Source: UM-FILTER-47-13 sp964445195
GTDB lineage: Bacteria > Pseudomonadota > Alphaproteobacteria > Micavibrionales > Micavibrionaceae
DNA: 47,464 nt
Reading direction: 5' to 3'
NCBI GenBank assembly: GCA_964445195.1
Contig: CAYUKA010000017.1
Span: 1 to 47,464 of the forward strand
Shown: in pieces, positions 24,711 to 32,414 of the stretch
How positions within the stretch are numbered: position 1 is the stretch's first letter
Layout of the letters: every line of letters begins with the position of its first letter
Translations under genes and position numbers: made by a program
Notes under the pieces: generated by a model
Databases searched by the model: none
What the model was told of the DNA's origin: nothing
The model's input: only the letters and a program-made list of their open reading frames with translations

Positions 24711-25649
24711 TTGAAAATGAAACATAAGGAGGCCGGCTATCTGCTCATTGAGCTGTCTGTCATGATCATTATCGTGGGCATTCTTATGGCGGGCGCAATC
24801 GAATTCAGCTACTTCTATCAGAAACGCGAAGATGAGCTGGAAACCCATAGGCGCATGGATGTCGTTACGAAAGCTCTCTCTACCTACACGCAAACCCAAT
24901 GGCGTCTTCCATGCCCGGCGTCTCCCAGCGTGTCTGCCGGTGAGGCGTTTGGCGAGGAACGCGCAGACTGTACAACAAATCCAGCTGTTTCTGCCCAGGG
25001 GATATTACCGTATCGAACGCTGGGCCTGCCCGAATACTACGCCAATGACGGCTGGGGCAACTACTTTACCTATATTGTTACGCCCAATTTTACGAGGCTG
25101 AACAGGATAAGTGCCAACGATGCAGATAATATTGTCAACCGGCGCCTGGCCTATCTTCTGTCAGACGAAACGATCGGCCTTTTGCCGAAGCTACAGTTTT
25201 GCGGCGGCGTGGACGTTATCAGTGACAGCTTGCTCGTGGATTTTGAAGGAGGGGCTTTGCTTAACGATGACTCCGGGGGGCAGGATGTTTTTGATACACA
25301 GGATGAATATTCGGAATACGCGTTCGTCCAGCTTTCAATGCTGGGGACAGCGCCTGATCCGAACTACAACCGGCAGACCAATGTGACAACATTGGCTTTC
25401 GCACTCATCAGTCATGGCCCAAACGGTGCAGGGGCTTACGCCGACAATAATACGGGCAACAAGAAGGACTCGTTTATGAACGTCTTTGGTGATAGAGAGA
25501 GACAGACAAGCGACAATAATCTTGAAGTTGGCATTAGTCGTCAAAGGCGGGAAAGTCTGGACAACAATTACTATGATGATGTTGTCAGCGTCATGACCCA
25601 GGATCGTATTTATGCGGCCGCAGGTGGCGGTTCATGTGAATACCCGTAG
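24711..25649 (+). CDS. Pseudopilin-like protein P4
   Basis: 312 residues from TTG at 24711 (GGAGA 6 bp upstream); ATG at 24717 is the alternative. Leader to G9, then YLLIELSVM (Glu +5, Tyr instead of Phe at +1) and a hydrophobic helix. Ectodomain: WRLPCPASP, FGEERADC, GILPYRTLGL, DGWGNYFTY, QFCGG, ALISHGPNGAGAY (about 233), YYDDVVSVMTQDRIY and a terminal GSC. The FCC of its paralogues is FCG here. Last of the four genes, 23 bp after P3. Confidence 0.8.
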   Translation: MKMKHKEAGYLLIELSVMIIIVGILMAGAIEFSYFYQKREDELETHRRMDVVTKALSTYTQTQWRLPCPASPSVSAGEAFGEERADCTTNPAVSAQGILPYRTLGLPEYYANDGWGNYFTYIVTPNFTRLNRISANDADNIVNRRLAYLLSDETIGLLPKLQFCGGVDVISDSLLVDFEGGALLNDDSGGQDVFDTQDEYSEYAFVQLSMLGTAPDPNYNRQTNVTTLAFALISHGPNGAGAYADNNTGNKKDSFMNVFGDRERQTSDNNLEVGISRQRRESLDNNYYDDVVSVMTQDRIYAAAGGGSCEYP

Positions 25650-25754
25650 TGATATGGAAGAAATCTGCGCTGAAACTCCGCGGTGATGATTGGCGATGCC
25701 CCCATGTCTACCCTATTATGTCATTGCAACATATAAATCCATAATGTTTTTGGT

Positions 25755-25782
25755 TTGACACCAGGGTGTTTCTATGTAAATA
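25755..25782 (+). promoter_or_regulatory. Candidate promoter of the 74-residue membrane protein
   Basis: TTGACA (25755-25760), a 16-bp spacer and a weak -10 TAAATA (25777-25782). ACACC/GGTGT (25758-25769) forms a dyad over the -35. Confidence 0.35.
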
Positions 25783-25789
25783 AAGTGAC

Positions 25790-26014
25790 ATGAAACGTGA
25801 GACACTCAAGAATATCGCTGACAAAGTATTTTGGACAGGGGTTGGAACAATTTTTACTATAGCAGCGCCTATGATGGGGATAGGTCTGTCAACATATTTT
25901 GGTGTTTCTGCAGAGGTTGCGATGCCTGTAGTGGAAAACCTGGCCTGCATTGGAATGGCTACCGGTGTGCCCCTCTATTTGGCAGGTGGAATAGCCGGCA
26001 TCGCATTAGAATAA
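25790..26014 (+). CDS. Small membrane protein of unknown function
   Basis: 74 residues: a short basic N-terminus (MKRETLKNIADK) and two hydrophobic segments, about 14-36 (VFWTGVGTIFTIAAPMMGIG) and about 53-73 (CIGMATGVPLYLAGGIAGIA), so probably two membrane helices. No family is recognised. No clear Shine-Dalgarno, but a perfect -35 lies upstream. Convergent with the lipase-like gene, 30 bp between stops. Confidence 0.5.
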   Translation: MKRETLKNIADKVFWTGVGTIFTIAAPMMGIGLSTYFGVSAEVAMPVVENLACIGMATGVPLYLAGGIAGIALE

Positions 26015-26043
26015 TGCGCTCTGGCGCGTTATTTAAAAAGTCT

Positions 26044-26760
26044 TCAGGTTTCAAAAACTCCATTTTTTAAAAAGTGAAGAATGTGCTTATGCACTGATCC
26101 ATTCCAGCCCATAAGGCCGTGCAGTACAGATAGGGTGACATGATCTTTCATGCCATCAAGCCTGGTGCTTTCGACGCTGACACAGCCATCATGTTCACCG
26201 TCGATCTTCATGATTCCCAGCGGGTACATCCAGTTTTGCGTGCCGGCAACAATGCCGAGATCATACCAGGGCCTGACCTGTTGCTCTTTGCGCACCGTCG
26301 TTGTCAGCTCCTGTCCGGCCGGGCCGAAAACCCATTTGTAGAGCGGGTTTTGATGCAAAAAATCGGCAACTTCGCTTCCGCCATGCGGTGTGCCCAGCAT
26401 GACAACGCGCCCCATTTTTTCAGACGGTATGGCTTCCTTATGTGTTTCCAAATAAAAGCCGGTGACAAGTCCCCCCATAGAATGGCCAACGAAATGCACT
26501 TTTGAGGAATTTTCCCATACCTGCTTCGATGACAGCTTGTCTTCCAACCAGCCGGATAGATTTTCAATATTATGTTTGCGGGATGGATAAGAGAGATTAA
26601 GGGGTTCGTAGCCTTTTTCCTTCAGGGCCTTCTCTACAAAAACCATATTCCACAGCGAATGGCCAATCCCGTGAAGAAGGACAACTGTCTCTTTTTCCGC
26701 TGCATGTGCTGTTTTTGCGCTCATCATGACTACCAGAACCAGAATAATAACCCTGTACAC
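26044..26760 (-). CDS. Secreted lipase-like alpha/beta hydrolase
   Basis: 238 residues from a GTG at 26760, 8 bp after a perfect Shine-Dalgarno AAGGAGG (complement of 26769-26775). The signal peptide is about 1-20 (ends TAHAA). VVLLHGIGHS forms the oxyanion region (about 26-35), the nucleophile elbow is GHSMGG with Ser94, and GTPHGG follows at about 122. Candidate Asp and His are in DGEHDGCVS and the C-terminal SVHKH. It looks like a periplasmic or secreted triacylglycerol lipase/esterase of the LipA type. Its start is embedded in the end of the upstream DUF2339 fragment gene, suggesting coupled translation. Confidence 0.82.
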   Translation of the reverse strand: MYRVIILVLVVMMSAKTAHAAEKETVVLLHGIGHSLWNMVFVEKALKEKGYEPLNLSYPSRKHNIENLSGWLEDKLSSKQVWENSSKVHFVGHSMGGLVTGFYLETHKEAIPSEKMGRVVMLGTPHGGSEVADFLHQNPLYKWVFGPAGQELTTTVRKEQQVRPWYDLGIVAGTQNWMYPLGIMKIDGEHDGCVSVESTRLDGMKDHVTLSVLHGLMGWNGSVHKHILHFLKNGVFET

Positions 26761-26763
26761 AAT

Positions 26764-27639
26764 TTACACCTCCTTCTGCAGCCGTTCCACGCCAAATACA
26801 TATCTGGTGTAGAAATAGCTGAGGCCAATAAGGCTGATACCAAGGCCAAGAAATGAGAAGACGCGATACAGTCCTTCTAATTCGGAAGCATCGAACAAGA
26901 AAACTTTAATAACTGTCAATACCATGAAAACGAGCGAAGCCAGACGAGCCGTTTTACTCTGCCTTCTAATACCAATCGTGAGCAGTATCAAACCCGTTAA
27001 AAGCCATGTGACGGAGTATCCGTAAAACTCAACAATATCATATGAACCTGGGAACATTTCTCCGCCATGAAAATACTGGCGTACCGTGAAAGAAATGAAG
27101 CAGAATAGCAGGGCAAAACCGAACACTTTATAACAGAATTTGATAAAAAAGTTGACAGACAAGGCTGGGGTTTGACTGTAGATTGCCCATGCTGACAACA
27201 CTGCTGATACGCCATAGGTAAGTGTAATCCCGTTTATAACCGGCCATGCGCCGACGAATTGATCGTGATCCCAATACGGATTATGAATCACGAGGTCGAA
27301 GAAGAAAACACGAGCCATAGCAAAATGAAATAATATGACGGCCCATTTCATCAGGCATAGCAGTTCACGCTGCTCGAGAAACTTACATAAGGCTATGGCA
27401 GATAAGACGAGCGCGAGAGTGATACACCCTCTTTGTATAAAGCCTGCCTGCTCCTGAAATGGTGTCGTATCAAACATTTCACGGAACAGGTAATAGACCG
27501 TTGCCAGGGCAAGCATCAGGGCTGTTCCGAATAGAGTTTGAACAAGTGGACTGCCTTCCCTCTTTTGCTTTAAGGTGATCCAGAAGGCCAGAGAAAGAAA
27601 AAGCGCAGGCGCACCCAGCTTGAGAAGCGGTAAGTCCAA
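26764..27639 (-). CDS. Truncated DUF2339 membrane protein, probably a gene remnant
   Basis: 291 residues with about eight hydrophobic helices. The C-terminal part matches the end of DUF2339 proteins: FTVRQYFHGGE, YGYSVTWLLTGL, ARLASLVFMVLTVIKVFLFD, LEGLYRVFSFLGLGISLIGL. Full-length members have about 900 residues, so only the C-terminal third is present, starting at a TTG. Just upstream, in another frame on the same strand (about 27792-27650), a hydrophobic stretch with NALRVLFFAGIIVKATKD continues the character of the protein; a frameshift and 5' loss are likely. The fragment still ends 3 bp before the lipase start and may serve only as its leader cistron. tRNA-Val lies upstream. Confidence 0.65.
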   Translation of the reverse strand: MDLPLLKLGAPALFLSLAFWITLKQKREGSPLVQTLFGTALMLALATVYYLFREMFDTTPFQEQAGFIQRGCITLALVLSAIALCKFLEQRELLCLMKWAVILFHFAMARVFFFDLVIHNPYWDHDQFVGAWPVINGITLTYGVSAVLSAWAIYSQTPALSVNFFIKFCYKVFGFALLFCFISFTVRQYFHGGEMFPGSYDIVEFYGYSVTWLLTGLILLTIGIRRQSKTARLASLVFMVLTVIKVFLFDASELEGLYRVFSFLGLGISLIGLSYFYTRYVFGVERLQKEV

Positions 27640-27844
27640 TATGAACTGGTCAATATTCCTGAAGCGCGGATATCTTTGGTGGCTTTCACGATTATACCGG
27701 CAAAAAACAGTACCCGAAGTGCATTGTGCGTGAAAATGCCATTTTCGTAATGACCGAGGGAAGATTGAAAGAAGAGACGTATCGCAAGCTCTTATTCAGC
27801 GACCTATCAAAATTTAATTTCTTAAATCGCGGCGGAAAAGAAAA

Positions 27845-27919
27845 TGGTGGGCACGGCAAGGATTGAACTTGCGACCCCTACGATGTCAACGTAGTGCTCT
27901 CCCACTGAGCTACGTGCCC
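27845..27919 (-). tRNA. tRNA-Val (GAC)
   Basis: Cloverleaf on the minus strand: acceptor GGGCACG/CGTGCCC, D arm GCTCAGTGGGAGAGC, anticodon stem CTACG/CGTAG with loop TTGACAT (anticodon GAC), T arm GCAAG-TTCAATC-CTTGC, discriminator A and encoded CCA. All stems pair perfectly. Confidence 0.96.
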
Positions 27920-27981
27920 ATAATCATAAGGAAGACTATAACTAATCGGAAAGCTTTGCTGTTTCAAGTCTTTTGTGCGGC

Positions 27982-28344
27982 TCAGGCGGCCAGCAGGGTT
28001 TCGACCTGCGTCACCAGCTCCTTCAGATGGAATGGCTTGGATAGCACCCGGGTCTTATCCTGTGCCGGGTTACGGTCACCAAGGGCGACGCCGGCAAAGC
28101 CGGTGATGAACATGACTTTCAGGCCGCTATGCAGGTCGTTGGCTTTTTGCGATAATTCGATCCCGTCCATGCCGGGCATGACAATATCGGCCAGCAGCAG
28201 GTCGAAACGGCCGCCCTGCTCCAGCGCGGCCAGGGCGCTCAGGCCGTCTTCGCAGGCATCAACCTCGTGTCCGGCCCGTTTGAGGGCCATCGCCAGGAAG
28301 TTGCGCATCGCGGTATCATCTTCAGCAATAAGGATTTTCGCCAT
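27982..28344 (-). CDS. cpdR: CpdR-like single-domain response regulator
   Basis: 120 residues, a single receiver domain. The acidic pocket is E8/D9/D10, the phospho-acceptor is D53 (LLLADIVMPGMDGIEL), and T81 and K103 (LSKPF) complete the site. The N-terminus MAKILIAEDDTAMRNFLAMALKRAGH and the end in LLAA are CpdR features; in Caulobacter CpdR primes ClpXP to degrade PdeA and, indirectly, CtrA, under control of CckA-ChpT. It stands alone beside tRNA-Val and is divergent from the GH15 gene. The assignment is strong by sequence; its link to the CtrA boxes in this window is inference. Confidence 0.85.
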   Translation of the reverse strand: MAKILIAEDDTAMRNFLAMALKRAGHEVDACEDGLSALAALEQGGRFDLLLADIVMPGMDGIELSQKANDLHSGLKVMFITGFAGVALGDRNPAQDKTRVLSKPFHLKELVTQVETLLAA

Positions 28345-28471
28345 TCTTTTATTAACAGCATGGGAGGCTGTCAGGGCAACTGCTTTTCATTATTTCCCGG
28401 CGCTTATCCAGAAACAAAAACAACCGCGGACGGCCGGCATGCAAAATACGCGTACGCAGCATATTTTATGC

Positions 28472-28500
28472 TTGTCAGCGCCGGGTGCTTTCTGAAATAT
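28472..28500 (+). promoter_or_regulatory. Weak promoter candidate before the GH15 gene
   Basis: TTGTCA (28472-28477), a 17-bp spacer and AAATAT (28495-28500), 36 bp before the chosen ATG. The -10 match is poor. Confidence 0.3.
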
Positions 28501-28536
28501 AGGGGTCCCTGTAACAGTGATGGCGGCTGTGTATTC

Positions 28537-30348
28537 ATGAGTATGTATGAGAGCTTCAAAACCGATCTGAATCTTGCGATTATCGGTAATTGTTCGTTTA
28601 GCGCCCTGATTAACCGGCTGGGCGCGGTGGTCTGGTCCTGCATGCCGTATTTCGACGGCGATCCTGTGTTTTCCGCGCTGGTCAACGATTTTAAGGGCGA
28701 GGATGACGAATGGGGATTCTGGGATTTCGAACTGATCGACTTCGATCGGGCGGAGCAGGAATATATCGAAAATACCGCTGTGCTGGTGACCCGCCTGTAT
28801 GATACGCATGGCAATGTCCTGCAGATCACCGACTGCGCCCCGCGCTATATGCATTACGGCCGTTTCTTCAAGGAACAGATTATTTGCCGCCGCATTGAAC
28901 CGATTGTCGGCACACCGCGTGTCCGTGTACGGGTGCGGCCACGCTTTAATAACGGGGCGACGCCGCCGATTGTCACCCGCGGCGGCAACCATATCCGTTA
29001 TGTCTCGCCGGACTTGACCATGCGCCTGACAACGAATGCGCCGATCAGCTATATTTATGATGAGGCGCCGTTCAGGATCAGCCAGAATTATACGTTCTTT
29101 TTTGGGCCCGACGAGCCGGTCCAGCACAATATTGCGGCGACCGGGCGCAAATTTATCGAGAATACGGTGCGCTATTGGCGCGATTTCTCGCGCTCGCTGG
29201 CGCTGCCCTATGAATGGCAGGAGGCGCTGATCCGCTCCGCCATCACTCTTAAAATGTGCACGTTCGAGGATACCGGCGCGGTGATCGCGGCGATGACGAC
29301 CTCACTGCCGGAAGCGCCCCACTCAGAGCGCAACTGGGACTATCGCTATTGCTGGCTGCGTGATGCGCTGTTTGTTGTCAACGCGCTGAACCGCCTTAAC
29401 ACGACGCGGACGATGGAAGACTACATGCATTTCATCATGAATGTGACGCTGAACGAGGCCGATGACGATCTGCAGCCGCTTTACGGCATTAGTCTGAAGG
29501 ACATTATCGAAGAGGAGGAAGCGTCACATCTGAAGGGCTATCGCGGCATGGGACCGGTACGGATCGGCAACCAGGCCTACGTCCAGCAGCAGAACGATGT
29601 CTGGGGCAGCGTCCTGCTGGCGCTGAGCCAGGCTTTCTTCGACAAGCGGCTGATCCAGCAGGGGGCGGTCGAGGATTTCCACGCGCTGGAGAAGTTCGGC
29701 GAACGGGCGGCGGCGAATTTTGACAAGCCGGATGCCGGGATCTGGGAGTTTCGGACGATGGGCCGGGTCCATACCTTTTCCGCGGTGATGTGCTGGGTTG
29801 CCTGTGACCGGCTGGCGCGAATCGCCGCGAAGTTTGGTCTCGACGACCGGGCGGGTCACTGGCGCGGCACAGCGGATAAGATGCGCGAGGTCATTATCAA
29901 AGAGGCATGGAACGAGGATAAGAACAGCTTCGTAGAGCCGTTCGGCGGTGACGGTGTTGACGCCAGCCTGCTGCTGTTGCATGAAGTCGGCTTTATCGAA
30001 CCGACGGACCCGAGATTTGTCGGCACGGTCGAATTTGTCGAAAAAGAGCTGTGCCATGAAGAGCTGCTCTACCGTTATACCCACGAGGATGATTTCGGGG
30101 CGCCGGAAGTGGCGTTTACCGTTTGCACCTTCTGGTACATTGATGCGCTGGCGGCAATCGGGCGTAAGGAAGAGGCCCGCGCGAAGTTTGAATGGCTGCT
30201 TGACAAGCGTAACCATCTCGGCATGCTGTCCGAGGATATTGACATCAAGACGCATGAATTATGGGGCAATTTCCCGCAGACATATTCAATGGTCGGCCTG
30301 ATCAATTCAGCGATGCGGCTCTCGCGGTCCTGGCACGAGGTGATCTAG
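28537..30348 (+). CDS. Glycoside hydrolase family 15 protein (glucoamylase/trehalase-like)
   Basis: 603 residues without a signal peptide, so probably cytoplasmic; releases glucose from alpha-glucans or trehalose. An N-terminal beta-sandwich (about 1-240: LNLAIIGNCSFSALINRLGAVVWSC, TRFSFNNGA-like segments) precedes an (alpha/alpha)6 barrel with SERNWDYRYCWLRDALF (about 266), GYRGMGPVRIGNQAYVQQQ and a C-terminal FGAPEVAFTVCTFWYIDALA holding the likely general base Glu. ATG at 28537 is used because the family begins with this segment; the frame stays open 270 bp upstream over non-homologous sequence overlapping cpdR. Followed 3 bp later by glk. Confidence 0.88.
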   Translation: MSMYESFKTDLNLAIIGNCSFSALINRLGAVVWSCMPYFDGDPVFSALVNDFKGEDDEWGFWDFELIDFDRAEQEYIENTAVLVTRLYDTHGNVLQITDCAPRYMHYGRFFKEQIICRRIEPIVGTPRVRVRVRPRFNNGATPPIVTRGGNHIRYVSPDLTMRLTTNAPISYIYDEAPFRISQNYTFFFGPDEPVQHNIAATGRKFIENTVRYWRDFSRSLALPYEWQEALIRSAITLKMCTFEDTGAVIAAMTTSLPEAPHSERNWDYRYCWLRDALFVVNALNRLNTTRTMEDYMHFIMNVTLNEADDDLQPLYGISLKDIIEEEEASHLKGYRGMGPVRIGNQAYVQQQNDVWGSVLLALSQAFFDKRLIQQGAVEDFHALEKFGERAAANFDKPDAGIWEFRTMGRVHTFSAVMCWVACDRLARIAAKFGLDDRAGHWRGTADKMREVIIKEAWNEDKNSFVEPFGGDGVDASLLLLHEVGFIEPTDPRFVGTVEFVEKELCHEELLYRYTHEDDFGAPEVAFTVCTFWYIDALAAIGRKEEARAKFEWLLDKRNHLGMLSEDIDIKTHELWGNFPQTYSMVGLINSAMRLSRSWHEVI

Positions 30349-30351
30349 CCT

Positions 30352-31353
30352 ATGACGGACAGCGGCGCGGCGGCGGTTATGCAGGATAATGAAGCGGGGT
30401 TAATCGCGGATATCGGGGCGACCAATGCCCGCTTTGCGCTGGCCGATACGAAAGGGGTCAGTGAACAGACGATCCTGCAATGCGCGGATTATCCCGGTAT
30501 TGCGGAGGCCGTACAGGACTATCTGGGCCGGATCGGCAACCCGCCGGTGCGTCATGCCAGCGTTGCGATTGCCGGGCCGATTAAAAAAGACCGCTTTGAA
30601 ATGACCAATCACCTCTGGTCGTTCTCGATCAGCGAAACCCGCCAGAGGCTGGGGCTGGATACGTTTCACCTGATGAATGATTTTGAGGCGATCGCGCTGG
30701 CGGTGCCGCATTTGAAAGCTGGTCAGGACTATCGCCAGGTTGGTGACGGTGCACCGGCCGAGAATGCGCCAATCGGCGTTATCGGTCCCGGCACCGGTCT
30801 TGGTGTCGGCAGCCTGTTCTGGCAGGGGGGGCGCTACCATGCCGTACCGGGCGAGGGCGGCCATGTGACGATGCCGGCGAAGACGCAGCGCGATCTCGAT
30901 ATTTTCCAGTGGTTGCTGGGTAGTAAATATCACCATGTTTCGGCTGAACGGGTTTGTTCCGGCAAAGGGCTGGTCAATGTTTACAATGCCCTGCGCGGTC
31001 TGGACGGGCGGGATGATCTGCCGGATCTGGAGCCGAAAGAGATCAGTATGCGCGCCTTGTCGGGCGAGTGCGCGCTTTGTGCTGAAGCGCTGGACCTGAT
31101 GATGGGGTTCCTGGGGACGGTGGCCGGCAATCTTGCGCTAACGCTGGGCGCGCATGGCGGGATCTATATTGCCGGCGGCATTGCGCTCAAGCTCGGTGAT
31201 TATTTCGACAATTCGCGTTTCCGGCAGGAATTTGCGGCCAAGGGCCGTTTTAGCGATTATATGTCCGGCATACCCACTTATCTTATCACGAATAAATTCG
31301 CCGCTTTTATCGGGCTTCACGCCGATCTTGTGCGTTATCAGACCGCCGGGTAG
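30352..31353 (+). CDS. glk: Glucokinase
   Basis: ATP-dependent phosphorylation of glucose. 333 residues of the bacterial Glk (ROK-distinct) family: the N-terminal phosphate motif LIADIGATNARFALAD (about 16-31), LMNDFEAIALAVP (with catalytic Asp), GPGTGLGVG (about 145-153), PGEGGHVTMP (about 165-174) and GGIYIAGGIALK (about 267-278). It is separated by only 3 bp from the GH15 gene, so hydrolysis and phosphorylation of glucose are likely made together. The final 216 bp are overlapped antisense by the convergent metallophosphatase gene. Confidence 0.94.
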   Translation: MTDSGAAAVMQDNEAGLIADIGATNARFALADTKGVSEQTILQCADYPGIAEAVQDYLGRIGNPPVRHASVAIAGPIKKDRFEMTNHLWSFSISETRQRLGLDTFHLMNDFEAIALAVPHLKAGQDYRQVGDGAPAENAPIGVIGPGTGLGVGSLFWQGGRYHAVPGEGGHVTMPAKTQRDLDIFQWLLGSKYHHVSAERVCSGKGLVNVYNALRGLDGRDDLPDLEPKEISMRALSGECALCAEALDLMMGFLGTVAGNLALTLGAHGGIYIAGGIALKLGDYFDNSRFRQEFAAKGRFSDYMSGIPTYLITNKFAAFIGLHADLVRYQTAG

Positions 31354-32337
31354 CGTGAGCGTTGCCGTTGTACGGTTATCGCCGAGCTCAATCCAGTGGT
31401 GCGGGGCGCCCGATGGCTTTGGCTGTTCCGGCCAGGTTTTCTGTATTGTCCGGACAATGGCCTCTGTCACCGGGCGGTAACGCGTTGCATCAGGCAGCAG
31501 CCGATAGGCGGGCAGGGCCGCCTCTGTAAAAAGGCCGGGCTGTTCATAAGGCTCATGCGTGCCCGGCCAGTCAAGCAGTTCGATTTTGCCCTCTGCCGTT
31601 TCAACCAATGCCGTATGTCCGGTACGGAGCCAGGCGCCACAATTGCCGTATAAAAGTCCGCGAATGCTTTTGAGTGCCGGGATGTGCGTATGACCGCAGA
31701 TCAGGCCATCCGCCCCGTGCTGGCGCGCCATGCGGTATATGGCGCTTTCAAAATTATTCAGCAGATACAGCGCCCATTTGCCGGGTCTGCTCAATGATTT
31801 GGCAAGCGAGAATTTTTTGATCTTGCCCTTGATCCGGATATGGGGCGCGGCATGGCCGTCGATCAAATCAAGCAGCCAGTCATAGATGCGGTCGCTGAGA
31901 CGGGAGAGTGTGCCACGGATAATCTGGCGGTCGAACTGGTCGCCATGCAGGATTAATATCCTTTTGTTATCAGTGGTTTGATGCACAAACTTGTCGCATA
32001 TGGTGATGTTGTGCCGGCGGGCAAAACGGCGCCGCTTTCTTTTGGATGCGAAACGAACCGTTTCATCATGATTGCCGGGAATATAGATGACTTTTGTACC
32101 TTCGGCGGCTTTGCGTGCCAGCTCATCAAGCACAGCGTTGCAATCTGCCGTCCAATACCAACGCTTGTTGAGTTTCCAGCCATCAATGATATCGCCTACA
32201 AGATACAGATACCCAGATTCAGTGCTGCGCAGGAAATCAAGCAGGGCCGGGGCATCAAAGGCTTTGGCGCCCATATGAAAATCGGAAATGAATATGGAGC
32301 GGTATCGGTGGATTGTCGTCTGACGCGGCATACTCAC
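31138..32337 (-). CDS. LpxH-like metallophosphatase with C-terminal extension
   Basis: 399 residues. Metallophosphoesterase motifs in order: SDFHMG (18-23), VGDIIDGW (47-54), PGNHDE (87-92), LHGDQFD (about 130) and GHTHIP (about 215), giving the two-metal site of the UDP-2,3-diacylglucosamine pyrophosphatase family. Typical homologues have about 260-290 residues; here residues about 280-399 are an extension, the last 72 codons of which lie antisense to glk. GTG at 32337 follows AGGAG by 6 bp; ATG at 32331 is possible. It is downstream of a GT4 gene, suggesting a glycolipid role. Whether it is LpxH itself or a paralogue cannot be told. Confidence 0.83.
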   Translation of the reverse strand: MSMPRQTTIHRYRSIFISDFHMGAKAFDAPALLDFLRSTESGYLYLVGDIIDGWKLNKRWYWTADCNAVLDELARKAAEGTKVIYIPGNHDETVRFASKRKRRRFARRHNITICDKFVHQTTDNKRILILHGDQFDRQIIRGTLSRLSDRIYDWLLDLIDGHAAPHIRIKGKIKKFSLAKSLSRPGKWALYLLNNFESAIYRMARQHGADGLICGHTHIPALKSIRGLLYGNCGAWLRTGHTALVETAEGKIELLDWPGTHEPYEQPGLFTEAALPAYRLLPDATRYRPVTEAIVRTIQKTWPEQPKPSGAPHHWIELGDNRTTATLTLPGGLITHKIGVKPDKSGEFIRDKISGYAGHIIAKTALGRKFLPETRIVEIITELERNAAGNIDPAMRAQR

Positions 32338-32414
32338 ATAAATCTCCTGATCGAACGCAGGATCGGAATGTAGCTTCGTTCAGTATAGGCGATTCGTGTG
32401 CAGTGCCGCAAACT

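Noticed and set aside
28267..28536. Longer N-terminus of the GH15 protein
   Set aside because: The extra 90 residues run antisense to cpdR and do not resemble the family.
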